Source: Ecdyonurus torrentis
Lineage: Eukaryota > Arthropoda > Insecta > Ephemeroptera > Heptageniidae
DNA length: 64,000 nt
Direction: 5' to 3'
Assembly: GCA_949318235.1 (NCBI GenBank)
Contig: OX439132.1
Span: 18,009,256-18,073,255 of the forward strand
Part shown: positions 12,221 through 30,411 of the stretch, piece by piece
Layout: the number at the start of each line of letters is the position of its first letter
Position numbering within the stretch: position 1 is the first letter of the stretch
Notes under the pieces: model-generated
What the model saw: only the letters and a program-made list of their open reading frames with translations
Told to the model about the DNA's origin: nothing
The model's database searches: none
Translations under genes and position numbers: made by a program

Positions 12221-15200
12221 GTGGTTTATATGATTCTTATTAAGGGAGCTTTGGTTTTTATTTTCAATCGTCAAATCAAATCTGATACACCAGCTGCTTC
12301 GTATTATTGGTATAGTTTGCAAAACTGGCTTAATTTAGTAAAACCACATATATTTTGTGTACAAGAAATAGCAACACATGAATGTTCAGCTTGGTTCTCC
12401 CAGTACAATTACTCTATAAATTTAGGTACAAATGGAGTTGGAGTAGCAGTATTTTGGAATAAGTCTGTAAACGTAATTGTTGTAGAAAATATTGTTAATG
12501 GCAGAGGTATATCTTTTAAGGTAGGACATACCCTATTTTTAAATTTATACGCACCTTCTGGTAGCAAAAATCGTAAAGAAAGAGAAGTGTTCTTTAAAGA
12601 AACTATAGCACCACTTTTTAATACTCAATATAACAATGTAATAATAATTGGAGATTTTAATTGTGTGATTCAAAAATTGGATCAAAAGCCAGGTTATAAT
12701 AAATCACAGGCACTGGAAAAATTAGTAAATGGGCTAAAATTAAAAGATTCATATAGAATAAAATGTCCCAATGGCATATTTTATACCTTTCAAGCTAAAA
12801 ACTTTTGCTCAAGATTAGATAGAATCTATATATCAAAAGAAATAGAGATTGATACATACTCCTTTGATCCGATTGCGATATCAGATCATATAGGATATTC
12901 GATATTGCTAAAAAATTTTAATTGTTCTCTTGAAATTAATAAAAGTGTTAAAATTTGGAAACTAAATACAAATATTTTATTAAAAGATGAAATAATCCAA
13001 AAAATATATGTTATTTGTGAAACTTTAATAAAAGAAAAATTTAAATTTAAAAATTATACTGATTGGTGGGTGAAAAAGGTAAAACCAACCTTAACTAAAG
13101 CACTTAAAATAGAGAGTACAAGTATTTGTAATTGGAACAAATCCACTTCTGGTTATTATAATCAGGTCCTTGGAGAGTTAATAATTGAGTATAATAAAAA
13201 TAGAGATGTAAAATTTTTAAACGAAATAAAAGAAGTAAAAAATGAAATTATTAAAATTCAAGAGAATGCGTTAGACTCAATTAAAATACAATGTAAAATT
13301 GATTCTAATATTACGGCAGAAAAAATAGGAATATGGCATGTTATGAATCAGCAAAAATATTTGCAAGCAAAAAAAATAACTGAATTAAAAATCAACAATT
13401 TACCGACAATTAAAAATACAGAAGGTATTAAACAAGAATTTTATAAACATTTTAAACTAAAGTTTTCTGATGGAAACAAATCAGAATCTCCCTTTGATTC
13501 TTTGGAATTTATAAAAGAAAATAAATTAAATTTTCCGGATGAAATAAAAGAAGTATTATTAAATCTCGGTAAACCGTTAACCAAAAATGAAATATTTCAT
13601 GCCATAGAACAAATAAAAATTAATAAGTCTCCAGGAATGGATGGTCTGCCAATTGAATTGTATAAAATTATCTGGAGTAAATTAAATAACGAAATGGTCT
13701 GTCTATACAATGAAATAATGCAGAATGGTTTTGACGAAGAGCAAGTTTTAGGACTTATTAAATTAATACCAAAATGTAGTAACCCTAAATATATTACTGA
13801 TGTGCGTCCTATAACGCTACTCAATACAGATTATAAAATTTATGCGATTTGTTTGGCTCTTCGCCTAAAACCATTATTAAAATATGTTATTGACTCTTCA
13901 CAAACCTGTGCTGTACCAGGGAGAAGAATCTCAGATGCATTACATAATATATTATTAACAATACAAAATGTTGTTGAAAATAAAGATGATTATGCAATAG
14001 CAGCAATAGACTTTAAAGGGGCTTTTGACAGTGTAAACTTAAATTTTCTTTGGTCTCTAATGGACGAATATAATTTTGATAAAAGATTCATTAAAGCAAT
14101 AAAATATATGTATGCTAATGCAGAATCATTAATATGTGTTAATGGAGAATTAACAGATAAATTTAAAATTGAAAGATCGGTGAGACAAGGCTGTCCGCTA
14201 TCTATGACACTTTTTTGTATGGTTTTACAACCACTGCTAACATTTTTACACAGGAATCTTAAAGGTGTACAAATAAAATTAAATACAGTTTTTACATTAG
14301 CGGCATATGCAGACGATGTAACAGCAGTAATTACTGGTAAAGAAGACATTCAAACGCTTGAAAAAGGTTTAAATGTTTTTGAAAAGTGTGCAGGTATTGA
14401 AACTAATAAAAACAAATGTGAAATTCTAATATTAGGTAAAACTAGTTCCAACTTATCATGTAATTGGCTAGTTGAGAAGCAACAACTAAAAATATTAGGA
14501 CTTATCATATGTAAAAGCATAGTTCAAACAATGACTAAATCATGGAACATTGTAACGACCAAAATATCAAATATATTATTTGAAAACAAGTGGAGAAACA
14601 TATCTTTGTTGGAAAAAGTAGATTTTATACACGCATATGCTCTTTCAAAAATATGGCATGTAGCCAGCGTTATTCCTCTGACAAATGCAGCAGAAAAAAA
14701 AATCAACAAAAATGTAAACTATTTTTTATGGTACGGAGAAACGTTTAAAATTGCAAGAGAAAAGTGCTACCATCAATTAAAAAATGGTGGAATAAATTTG
14801 GTACACACCCGTGTAAAAAGTGATGCCATGATATTGGTATCGGCGTTAAGAGCGTTGCAAAATGAAGGATCATCAGTAATGGGAGAGATGCTCCAACACT
14901 ACATAGCAATACACGGTAGAACGCTACCATATAATAAAAATGTAGCAAACAGAAATAAAATAATAGAACATATATTAGGACTTATCTTATACAACAGTGA
15001 AGTTAACGAAGAAGAAAAAATAAAAGCAAGAACAATGTACAAAATACTGATGGAAAACTTAGGATATGGAATCGACGCACCATGCAAAGAACCAACTTCA
15101 ATATTTGATAGAGAAATAAATGTAAATTGGAAAGAGGTATACAACTGCATTGATTCAAAGTTTTTAGATAAGAATGTAAAATCAACATGGATAAAAGTTG

Positions 15201-15613
15201 CCCATAATCTGATTGATACGGAAATAAGAAAAAAGAAAATAGGCATATCAAGAACCGATCAGTGTAAAATCTGCTTACAAACAGATACTCTAATACACAG
15301 ATTAACATCATGTAAAAATACCAAAGAAATTTTTGATTGGGTTAAGTATACAACTAATATCATTTTAAAGAATAATTATACAATTGAACCATGGCACTTG
15401 ATATACTGTGATCTCCATGAACTTAGGCCGCCGGAAGTGCATAATTCAATGGTGTGGTTGCTAGGCAATACTGTAAATTGTCTTATGGGTGAAACCAAAA
15501 ATTATTCACTAGAAACTTTTAAACATTTTATTACACAAAAATGGAAGTATAATAGAAATAAAAAGAAAATATTCGGTTATTTGAAGGAACATCTAAATGT
15601 AATATTAGAATGA
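12221..15613 (+). CDS. LINE ORF2: APE endonuclease + reverse transcriptase + CCHC finger
   Basis: 1130 codons with no internal stop. The N-terminal third is an apurinic-type endonuclease that nicks the target DNA: QE at 48-49, GDFN at 144-147, SRLDR at 197-201 and SDH at 221-223 mark its conserved active-site blocks. The centre is a reverse transcriptase that copies element RNA from the nicked target: motif A DFKGAFDS begins at D597, RQGCPLS follows, and the catalytic YADD box is at 696-699. Near the C-terminus C1015-x2-C1018-x7-H1026-x4-C1031 is the CCHC finger common to many non-LTR elements. The first residues already lie in the endonuclease fold, so ATG 12221 gives a nearly full-length ORF2. 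All catalytic residues I can check are present, suggesting recent insertion or preserved function. No ORF1 is seen upstream. Base composition is visibly less AT-rich than the flanks. Confidence 0.93.
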   Translation: MVYMILIKGALVFIFNRQIKSDTPAASYYWYSLQNWLNLVKPHIFCVQEIATHECSAWFSQYNYSINLGTNGVGVAVFWNKSVNVIVVENIVNGRGISFKVGHTLFLNLYAPSGSKNRKEREVFFKETIAPLFNTQYNNVIIIGDFNCVIQKLDQKPGYNKSQALEKLVNGLKLKDSYRIKCPNGIFYTFQAKNFCSRLDRIYISKEIEIDTYSFDPIAISDHIGYSILLKNFNCSLEINKSVKIWKLNTNILLKDEIIQKIYVICETLIKEKFKFKNYTDWWVKKVKPTLTKALKIESTSICNWNKSTSGYYNQVLGELIIEYNKNRDVKFLNEIKEVKNEIIKIQENALDSIKIQCKIDSNITAEKIGIWHVMNQQKYLQAKKITELKINNLPTIKNTEGIKQEFYKHFKLKFSDGNKSESPFDSLEFIKENKLNFPDEIKEVLLNLGKPLTKNEIFHAIEQIKINKSPGMDGLPIELYKIIWSKLNNEMVCLYNEIMQNGFDEEQVLGLIKLIPKCSNPKYITDVRPITLLNTDYKIYAICLALRLKPLLKYVIDSSQTCAVPGRRISDALHNILLTIQNVVENKDDYAIAAIDFKGAFDSVNLNFLWSLMDEYNFDKRFIKAIKYMYANAESLICVNGELTDKFKIERSVRQGCPLSMTLFCMVLQPLLTFLHRNLKGVQIKLNTVFTLAAYADDVTAVITGKEDIQTLEKGLNVFEKCAGIETNKNKCEILILGKTSSNLSCNWLVEKQQLKILGLIICKSIVQTMTKSWNIVTTKISNILFENKWRNISLLEKVDFIHAYALSKIWHVASVIPLTNAAEKKINKNVNYFLWYGETFKIAREKCYHQLKNGGINLVHTRVKSDAMILVSALRALQNEGSSVMGEMLQHYIAIHGRTLPYNKNVANRNKIIEHILGLILYNSEVNEEEKIKARTMYKILMENLGYGIDAPCKEPTSIFDREINVNWKEVYNCIDSKFLDKNVKSTWIKVAHNLIDTEIRKKKIGISRTDQCKICLQTDTLIHRLTSCKNTKEIFDWVKYTTNIILKNNYTIEPWHLIYCDLHELRPPEVHNSMVWLLGNTVNCLMGETKNYSLETFKHFITQKWKYNRNKKKIFGYLKEHLNVILE

Positions 15614-15627
15614 TGTAATAAAAAAAA

Positions 15628-15678
15628 GGGGGGTCGGTTTTATATTACGCAGGCAAGTCCTGCAATGAGACCGACTCC
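15628..15678 (+). ncRNA. LINE 3'-UTR hairpin 1
   Basis: Begins 15 bases after the ORF stop. The outer stem GGGGTCGGT (15630-15638) pairs with ACCGACTCC (15670-15678), allowing one G-T pair, and is extended inward by A-T/G-T pairs. The inner stem GCAGG (15649-15653) pairs with CCTGC (15659-15663) around loop CAAGT. It is likely a structured element in the transcript, for example for recognition by the element's own reverse transcriptase; that role is inferred from other LINEs with 3' stem-loops. Confidence 0.7.
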
Positions 15679-15984
15679 TTAAATTGAAAGCTTTGCTGAA
15701 TGCGCAAATTAATAAACTAAATATACAAAATACCAAAATATGTAAAAATATATGTATGTGTATATGCATATATAGGTCTGTGTATAGGTAGCGATTTTAG
15801 TAAAATATTCAGAGTAAGAATACATAGGTGTGGCTGAGTTCAGGAGGGGGTGTACTGAATACCTAAACAAGTCAGATGACCCATAAATTGAACTACAGCA
15901 TATTGTCCTTTGTTTTTCTTTTTTTATTAATATGTTTAACAGTGATCGAAATTTAAAAATAAGAATAATAAATGCGTTTGTAAG

Positions 15985-16034
15985 AAGAGTCAGTTTTGTG
16001 TAGCCAGGCAAGACCTGCAATCGGGCTGACTTTT
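15985..16034 (+). ncRNA. LINE 3'-UTR hairpin 2, diverged repeat of hairpin 1
   Basis: Same architecture as hairpin 1. The outer stem AGTCAG (15988-15993) pairs with CTGACT (16026-16031) and the inner stem CAGG (16005-16008) pairs with CCTG (16014-16017) around loop CAAGA. Between copies GTCGG/CCGAC has become GTCAG/CTGAC: both sides of one pair changed, which preserves pairing. The shared sequence AGGCAAG-x-CCTGCAAT supports a common origin. Confidence 0.7.
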
Positions 16035-16111
16035 CAAAAAGAGTATATATTATATAACAAGTATTTTTAATTAATATATAGGCCTATATGTGTATGTATC
16101 AACAACAACAA

Positions 16112-16183
<72 letters not shown>

Positions 16184-16184
<1 letters not shown>

Positions 16185-17053
16185 AGTAAAAGCTTAATAC
16201 AAAGTAAATAAAAAAAAGGAGTTTATATTTAAAAATTTAATGATATTTTGATTAAAAATATTTCTAATATTTAATAAATTTTCTTTATAAGTATACGAAC
16301 TCTATACCTCTGTCTTACAATTGCCAAATTAAGTATATAAAAGAAGTTTAATATTTTGAACTCATGATCATTTAAAACATTACATAAAACATGAATCATA
16401 TACTCTATGTAATTAGAGACGTACTTTTATATTTATAAGTACGAATAAAAACTATTGTTGTAAATTATCATTGTTGTTAAATCTTTTTATATAAGAAATA
16501 ATTATTATTTTAAGTCATAAATTAATTATTATTTAAACTATAATTACAAGCATTGAATTAGGCAATTTGAAATATTACTAAAATTTATAGAGTACTTAAA
16601 ACCAATAAATTTTATAGTAATTTATTTAAACAATAAATAAATATAATATTTATTTTATAATTTTAATCATTTGAAAGGAGGATAGTTTTTTTTTTTAGGG
16701 AAAGTGATGTCCATATTTAGGATCACATTATTTGTAAGTAGTAATTAGTGAAATTATTATTTATGTTTATATGTATATTTTTCAAGCACGTGTATTTGAT
16801 TTGAATTTGAATTTTAAGCCTCGCCTGAAAAATACTGTTTATTTGTACTTGCTTTGTAGAAAATAAAAACTTTTTTATATATAATTTACGTCATTTTTAC
16901 GCAAAAATATCAAAATTAACATTTTTTTAAATAATAAAAATTATAATTAAACTCTGTAATATAATAACTATTACTTTGGAATGATTGTTTAAAGAATACG
17001 TAATGAACATTTGATCCAGATTTTTACAGCTTCCAATTTTAAGCTATTTCAGT
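16184..17053. other. AT-rich non-coding stretch
   Basis: Nothing supported beyond short A/T runs. Confidence 0.5.
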
Positions 17054-17387
17054 CCTTTATGCCATAGACCACACATGTGCTTTTTAATGAATAAACACGA
17101 AATAGGATCTTCAAAACTGATGACAATTTTTACCAGAATGTTAATGTAGCGCAACGAGAGAGCGTGAAAATACTGTAAAGTATGCAATTTGTGTGACTTT
17201 TCATGTTTCTGACGTCAGAAACATGCAAAAATTAGTTTTAAAAAATGTTGTGCGGGTTGCATAAATCGAAATTTTCTGTTCACTACTACGGAGCGTTAAG
17301 TTTTGAGACAAACTAAAGTTATTTATATAATTTCAATCAAGTGATTTGTGGTAAAAATGCTTATGTTTTCTTCTGGTCTATTCTTTT
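17054..17387 (+). mobile_element. MITE family A, copy 2
   Basis: Same orientation and landmark order as the copy at 39181: GCCATAGACCACACATGTGC, GGATCTTCAAAACTG, central TTCTGACGTCAGAA, GCGGGTTGCATAAAT, TACGGAGC and TTCTGGTCTATTC. Both TTAA ends have decayed. The ATG ORF beginning at 17348 runs out of this element and is not a gene. Confidence 0.85.
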
Positions 17388-23649
<6,262 letters not shown>

Positions 23650-23979
23650 TTAAGGGAGTAGGGTACCGACCTTATATCTCAAAAACTTTTGGTTCTAAAT
23701 TTGGTGATTATGTAGCTAAGGGTCACACCTAGCCGTGATTAAAATTTCAAAATGTTTGACCGTCCCGACAAAAAAGAAAAAATTTATTGAAATTAACATT
23801 GGGCCTTACGGGCTAAAAATTTCAACAAATCATATAAAATCAATTTTGCAAGGTGACCCCCCAAAATTTTTATTTATTTGAAATTGTTTCAAGCTGAAGT
23901 ATCATTATGTAAAATTTCAGATTTTTTTGACTAGAAAAGTTTGAGTCTAAAAGGCAACGTCGGTCCCCTACTCCCTTAA
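23650..23979. mobile_element. TTAA-flanked MITE, 322 bp (piggyBac-like ends)
   Basis: Left terminus GGGAGTAGGGTACCGAC (23654-23670) and right terminus GTCGGTCCCCTACTCCC (23959-23975) are inverted copies with one mismatch. The element is bordered on each side by TTAA (23650-23653 and 23976-23979), the target duplication of piggyBac-type transposons. The interior is non-coding and carries no transposase. Such a copy would need a transposase supplied in trans. Confidence 0.88.
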
Positions 23980-24772
23980 ATAACTTATATTTGAGTAATA
24001 TTTTTGAATATCATTATAATATATTTTTTCATAATATATAATTAGAGTATTACGTTGCAAAGTAACAGAACTTAAATTACGCTTCAATGCAATTAATTTT
24101 TATATAATTTAAATAAAGTTTAATTTCAAATAACATAAAATCATATTTCATTTCATACGTATGGCCTAATTTAGATAGCAGATTATTATTATTATTTTTA
24201 AATATATAATATCATGACAGTCAATTTAAACAACTTAATAAATCAATAAAGTATAAAAAATGTTAATTACTTTTTTTTTTAAATAATATAAAATAAATAA
24301 GTTGGTAAGGAAAATTAAATGTCAGCTTATATTAATACTAAAATTAGCATAGAATTAATATGTGTTGATTAGCATAATTACAAAATATGAAATATATTTA
24401 TTATTGGCAGATTTCTATCTATATATAATGTCATGAAATATTAAGAGATCTTTTTAGATTTTAACTTAAATTAGCTTCTGTTGATCTTCTTATCTTTTTT
24501 TTTTTTTTTAACTAATAAGTATTTACAAAATATATATTTAGGTGTTGTAAAATAGAAACTGATATACTTAATTATCTTTACATCCAGATTATTTAAATGG
24601 AGAATATTTAAAAAATATATTTTCTTATTTGAGTAATGACATGACAAAATTACTTGTAAGTAATACTTTATTATACTTTATGTTCATTTTTCATCTCACG
24701 TGAGAAAAGGTTGTTTTGAATATAGGATTTTTTTTTTTAAAGTTTAGTTTTGTTATTACAGATTTCACCACC

Positions 24773-24828
<56 letters not shown>

Positions 24829-27082
24829 AATTCAATGTGCGTAATATACAACTCATTTTTCCTTGGTCTTTAGTTAATTTTAATTACAATCTGTATAAGT
24901 GTTATCTTGATGTGTTTCTTACATTTCTAATATTCCTTTCATTTTTCACAATTCTCATATATTAAACATATTTACACGGATAAAAATAAAGTACAATTGA
25001 TTGCTAGTCTGATTTTAAAAACATTTATTCATAACAACATAATTCTAGTATTTAATAATAATTATTATGCGCAGCAATACAGATATGTTTTACAAAAAAA
25101 AAAAAAAAAAAAAAGGAGCTTAATTTTTTATTAACACATTTCACATTTTCAGAATAAAACATAATAATGCAAGTCTAAACATAATTTTAATTATGTATAA
25201 TACTGCATATCTTTATGACTTATATGATAGAACTAGTACGTTATAAGTGTTAGCAGAAATTTTTAATCGCTTCTAGTCGTAATTAAAAAAAAAAGATAAT
25301 ATAATAAATTTTATTATTTTAGAATATAATTATTTATGATATTTTAAAATAACAATATTTAAGCTGTATGACATAAATATACATCAAAATTACTTAATTT
25401 CTTTTATCCGTGTAACGTATCCCACATTTTTCAGTACACTTTGATAAATTCCGTTGCTAAAGAGTTAAAAAAAAGAAAAAAAAAAAAAAAAGAAGAAAAA
25501 AAGATTACTTATCTTTCAGTTTAACTGTCTTATTAAACATCATATCTATAACTTCAATAAGATAATATCACCTAAACAAAAATACATTCATTATAAAATA
25601 TATATATAAAAAAATACAAAAGACATAAATTTCATTCATAAAATGAAATATAAGAATGATGTTACAAATTTATAGTTTAATGCAATAGAAAGATACAATA
25701 TAACAAATAAATAAATAAGTAAGTCTTATATTTTTCAGTCAGTACAAAAATGTTACTTGCTTGTTGGTTTGTTGTTGCAATCGATATCCTAGTATAAAAT
25801 CGTCTATACTCTCTTTCTCTGTGTACTCATGTTACATTGGACAATAGTTTCGTTACCACCCTGTCTGTCTTCAATATTGCATATATAGCATTGCAATGTA
25901 ATATGCAATTGCTTGTATATATGTAATGTTGCATCGCCACCCACTCAACTCACTAAATCAGATCTCTGTTTGTATTTTATACTTTAGTATGAAAGTTGAG
26001 ATGCATGAATGTGTTTATTTTTATATAATATATATATATAATAATATTTTTTTTTCTATATTATTTATGTTTAAATCTTTTTAATAATTGGGATATCTTA
26101 TAATATGTTGTATATAGCTTTATTATAGATATCTTCACGAGTTATAATTGAAATAATACTTTAAGATTTTGTTTAGATGTTTTTTATATACTTTGAAACA
26201 TTAGAGCAGTACATGAAAATAAGGAATATTAAAATATAAATGTAGTAGAGTGAGTGATTTTTCCATAATAGTAATAAATAATATCGGTAGTTAATTTAAA
26301 TGAAAGCAATACTTTAGAGTTATATTTTTGGAAGGTGCAGGGCACATTTTGGAAAAATCATTTTAGTACAAAAAATATATATATTGTACTAATTTTTCAT
26401 TATTTATAAATTCCAACCATAACATTTTTTGAAACAAAATGTACAATAATACCAGATTCATGCAAATCCATTATTTGGTATTTACAAAATAAGAAATGTA
26501 CTTTTATTTTTTTTTACAATTTAGTGATTTTTTTAATTATATTTTTTAAAAGTAAAGTTCCGTTCAGACCTCTAAACAAAATAATAAGTATCATAAGGAA
26601 GAGATGCAATACATAAAAATTATTATTATGTTTTAAAAGATTTATATTATAATTTTTGTATTCAAAAGAGAATTATTATATTAAAATAATATTTTTAAAC
26701 CCTTATCTTTTTTTTTTCTTTTTTCCTATTAATAAAACATTACAAGCGCATGCAAAAGGTATGTATAGTATATTGCAATAAGGCGGATTTAACTACTGTA
26801 TTCCGCACCATTCTCTTTTAATATTTATTATCTAAGTTTGTCGTACAAATATATTTTATCTTATATAATATTCTTTATGATATTACTTTCAAGTTAACAT
26901 TTATTATAAGTATCTTCTATTATTATTATTATTTATATTTTTACATTGAAAAATATAAATTTAAAATAAAGTCAAGATAAGTATCTATGTGCATTGGTGT
27001 GCATTTCTTACAAAATTTTACAGACTAATTAATCGTAATAATTTTAAAAACTACAGTTAAAATTTCTTGTACTATTACTTAC

Positions 27083-27114
<32 letters not shown>

Positions 27115-28916
27115 GAAGACGAAAAAGAAATTATACCTTTTTAATATTTTTTCCTGTTAAAAAAAAAAAAGAAAAGAAATAAATTTAACACATTTGCCAT
27201 ATTATTTTTAAATTGAGTATTTACAAAGAGGAATTTTGTTATAAAATAATATTTAATTACTAGAATTAAAAAAGTTTTATGTTTAGTACTCTCGTATATG
27301 TCTACAATATAAATTTTAGTGTTATTTTTTGTTATATATATATAAGGTAATAGAGAAAATAACTTAATTAAGATTTCAGTTTAGAGTTTTAAGTTTGTTT
27401 TATAGTTTAAAGTTAATTTTAAAACATGAACAGTTAAAAAATAATATTGTTGAATGTCAGAAAAAATTATAGAGTATTGAATGTGAGATTTTTTTTTTTT
27501 TTTTTTTTAGATTGTTTTATGAAGTGGGCAAAAAATTATTTATATTTTAATGTTATAAGATTTATTCTTCTTCAAGTGTCGATTCTGAAAAGAATTTAAT
27601 GGGCGTTTTTACCTGGAATATAACCGTCTATTTCAAATTATATATCTTTAACATACATATATTTAATTATTATTATTACTTATTTGAATAGTGTTTGAAT
27701 AATAATCTATTGACAATTGGAAGACTAATGGTTACTATTTTTATTTTATTTCTATTTTTACACTCTTAAAACACATATAATTTAAAAAAAGAGTGATGAA
27801 AAGAACAGTACAGCGAATACACACCAAACACATATAAAATGTGACGGTTCATCCAAATGTAAGAAGAAAAAATACCATAAAACAATTATATTATAAAAAA
27901 AGTAATAATAATAACAAATCATTTAAATGGTATTAACATAAATCATTTATACCATTATGTCAGATATACGAATATACATACCCTTATTTTTTTTTTCCAA
28001 ATATTTAAAATAATTTTTTTATTTTATTATTAAATGGAATATCATTATTTAATTTAACAAAAGCAGACAAATTATTCCATTCCATACAACTTCGGTACAG
28101 AAAACCTTTCATATACATGTCCGTTCTTACTTGAGGTGATATCAGGCATCACATGATCCAAACTATCCTATTTGTATATTATAGGATGCTTGTATGTTTT
28201 AAATTTTGTCTTCTATCATTTATTTTCCTGGATTGTGATTATGTCATACTAGTTCACGTATAGTTTGAATTTGTCTTTGTGTTAGAATTAGGAATTGTTT
28301 AATCGTTATTATTATTGTTCTCCGGAAAGAGCATATTTGTACGTACATTGTTATGATATTGGTCACGTGTGCTGTCACCAAGTCTTGAGTAGTGATAGAA
28401 AAAATATTTGAAGAGGTGGGTGTATGAATGAGCCAAGCGGCTTTGTCACGCTTCACGCATACATGCGCACACGTTCCTTGTTGATTTATTTACTCTTACA
28501 AACCGTACATATCACTTTCTGTTAATTACAAACACCTTTTTGTCGTCGCATTGTTTGCTTTATTACCTGCCAACAAACAACACAGCAGGGTACTCACTCA
28601 GTACTGGCGAGTGAGTGAGTGAGAGAGAGAGAGATTAAGCAAATAAAACTAAATATTACTTTATATATTTACGATTTTAAAAATATACATAAATCACTAC
28701 AAAAACTATTGACAAATAAGCAGAAAAAATTCTTATGTGCAGTCATTTATAAACTGAAATATTTTACTCTGGTATGTGAATATAAATATCCGGAAACAGT
28801 TGATAGAAAAATATGTTGCTTTGAAAAACACAAGCTTATCCGACTTATTGAATATGAATAATAATATAATATATTTAATCTGGATCATTAATATATTGTA
28901 ATAATAAAATTTTTAA
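23980..28916. other. AT-rich non-coding stretch
   Basis: Contains (GA)n at 24774-24827, A-runs at 25094-25114 and 27086-27111, and a T-run near 27489-27509. A less AT-rich patch at 25770-25990 and another at 28320-28620 carry no supported exon. The 70-codon minus ORF at 28244-28456 lies in the second patch but has no domain or splice support. Confidence 0.4.
24774..24827. repeat. (GA)n microsatellite
   Basis: Perfect GA dinucleotide array of about 54 bp. Confidence 0.95.
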
Positions 28917-29318
28917 TAAAGGAATATACTAGAAGAAAGTATTAGCATTTACATCACAAAACAATTACATATGGGACTTACATAAATTTGTCTCTGATAG
29001 CAGTGATCAGAAAATTTCAATTTATGCAACCCGCACAACATTTTCATACTTTTTTTTTATATAATTTTTATTGGCGGTTTCTGACGTCAGAAACAGGAAT
29101 AGTCACGCAAATAGTATACTTTATACAGTATTTTCATACTCTCTTGCGGGGCCATAATATGTTATGATGTATAATTTGAACAATAAAAACCCTTTGAAAA
29201 TGAATTGAAACTGAAACTATTTACCATCTGGTAAAAATTGTCATCAGTTTAGGAGATTCCATATTTTGTTAAATAATTAAAAAGCACATGTGGTTTCATG
29301 TTGTCTATAGGCATTGTG
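28917..29318 (-). mobile_element. MITE family A, copy 3 (inverted, with an insertion)
   Basis: Read on the minus strand it has the family landmarks: GCCTATAGACAAC at its left end, AACTGATGACAATTTTTACC, the TTCTGACGTCAGAA-type centre (CTGACGTCAG near 29081-29090), GCGGGTTGCATAAAT, and AGTATATTCC at its right end. Some 60 bp of extra sequence lies at about 29155-29225 compared with the other copies. The termini are degraded. Confidence 0.8.
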
Positions 29319-30378
29319 AGGGCTTGACAGTCCTAATTCATTAATTTCAAATCATATTCCTTTCTTACATTTTGTAATAATTATTATTAGATTACAGAAA
29401 TCAAACAGAAATTATTATCACTGCAATTTTTTCTATAGTAAAATGTAAAAATTGTAATAAACATCTCATCTTGAATATAATTTAAGACACTAGAAAAAAA
29501 AACTACATTACAAATCACATAATTTGACATTACATAAAGTAATTCTTTGAAATATTATAGTAAAATAAATAATATATTGCTTAGTGATAATTTATTTAGG
29601 TATATGATATAAGATGTACACATATAACACGCAATGAGACTAACATTCTTGGCAAGTATTATCGTTCAAAACAGGCTATGGTAAAGTGGGCAGTCATTCA
29701 AGAATTCATTCATTAAAAAATATCATTAATTAACCTCATTGATTACTTATGGTATAACACGTTTGAAGTCAATTGATAAATATAAATTCATATAAACTAC
29801 TTGAGTTAATTACATTAATTTTTTTTTTAAATAAAAAAAAACGCGTTTATTTTTTTAACTAAATTTAATCAAAAGATATTAACTTTCTTTATGTGTGAAA
29901 ATAATGTTAAAATAAAATAATTATATAAATTCTGATATTGGAACTTTTACTTTTTTTTCTCAATATAAAATTCAGATATTCATATGATATTTTAGAAAAC
30001 TTAATGTGATATTTAACGATACGTATAATTTTATGACATTTATAATTTTGGAAACGTCATTATTAATAAATTTTAGAACTAAATTGTGACTATTTTTATA
30101 TAGAAGCTATATAGTCAGCACATAAATTTATGATTAAAATAGTAAACAGAAACTGAAAATGTTCTCAAATTTCAAGCTTCTTGCTATGTATATAAATAAT
30201 CAAATTAAAAATAATAAATAAAGAACACTGTCATTATAGAAAAAAATATATGATACGTATAAACTACTATATAGAAACAACAATACTAGACAGAAAATTT
30301 TCCCATATAAAATATCACCAATTATGATTGGTTTGATATTGCTAACCTTTTCATTACTTTATTCATTAATATCAAATA

Positions 30379-30411
<33 letters not shown>

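Larger units (their letters stand above)
12143..16183 (+). mobile_element. Non-LTR retrotransposon (LINE), L1/Tx1-like, intact ORF2
   Basis: A LINE copy made of one uninterrupted endonuclease/reverse-transcriptase ORF (12221-15613), a 3' UTR with two related hairpins, a short (CAA)n run at 16100-16112 and a poly-A tail at 16113-16182. A possible 8-bp target-site duplication, TAGTAAAA, flanks it at 12135-12142 and 16184-16191. If real, the copy starts only 78 bp before the ATG and lacks an ORF1 and long 5' UTR (5' truncation). In AT-rich DNA an 8-bp match can be chance, so the 5' boundary is tentative. The L1/Tx1 assignment rests on the RT motif style (RPITLLNTDYKI, VPGRRISD, RQGCPLS) and is an inference. 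Confidence 0.9.

Noticed and set aside
13597..15311. Several minus-strand ORFs of 60-120 codons
   Set aside because: Shadows of the LINE ORF on the opposite strand; no domains and no composition of their own.
28244..28456. 70-codon minus ORF in a less AT-rich patch
   Set aside because: No recognisable motif, and no acceptor/donor or promoter pattern consistent with its frame.
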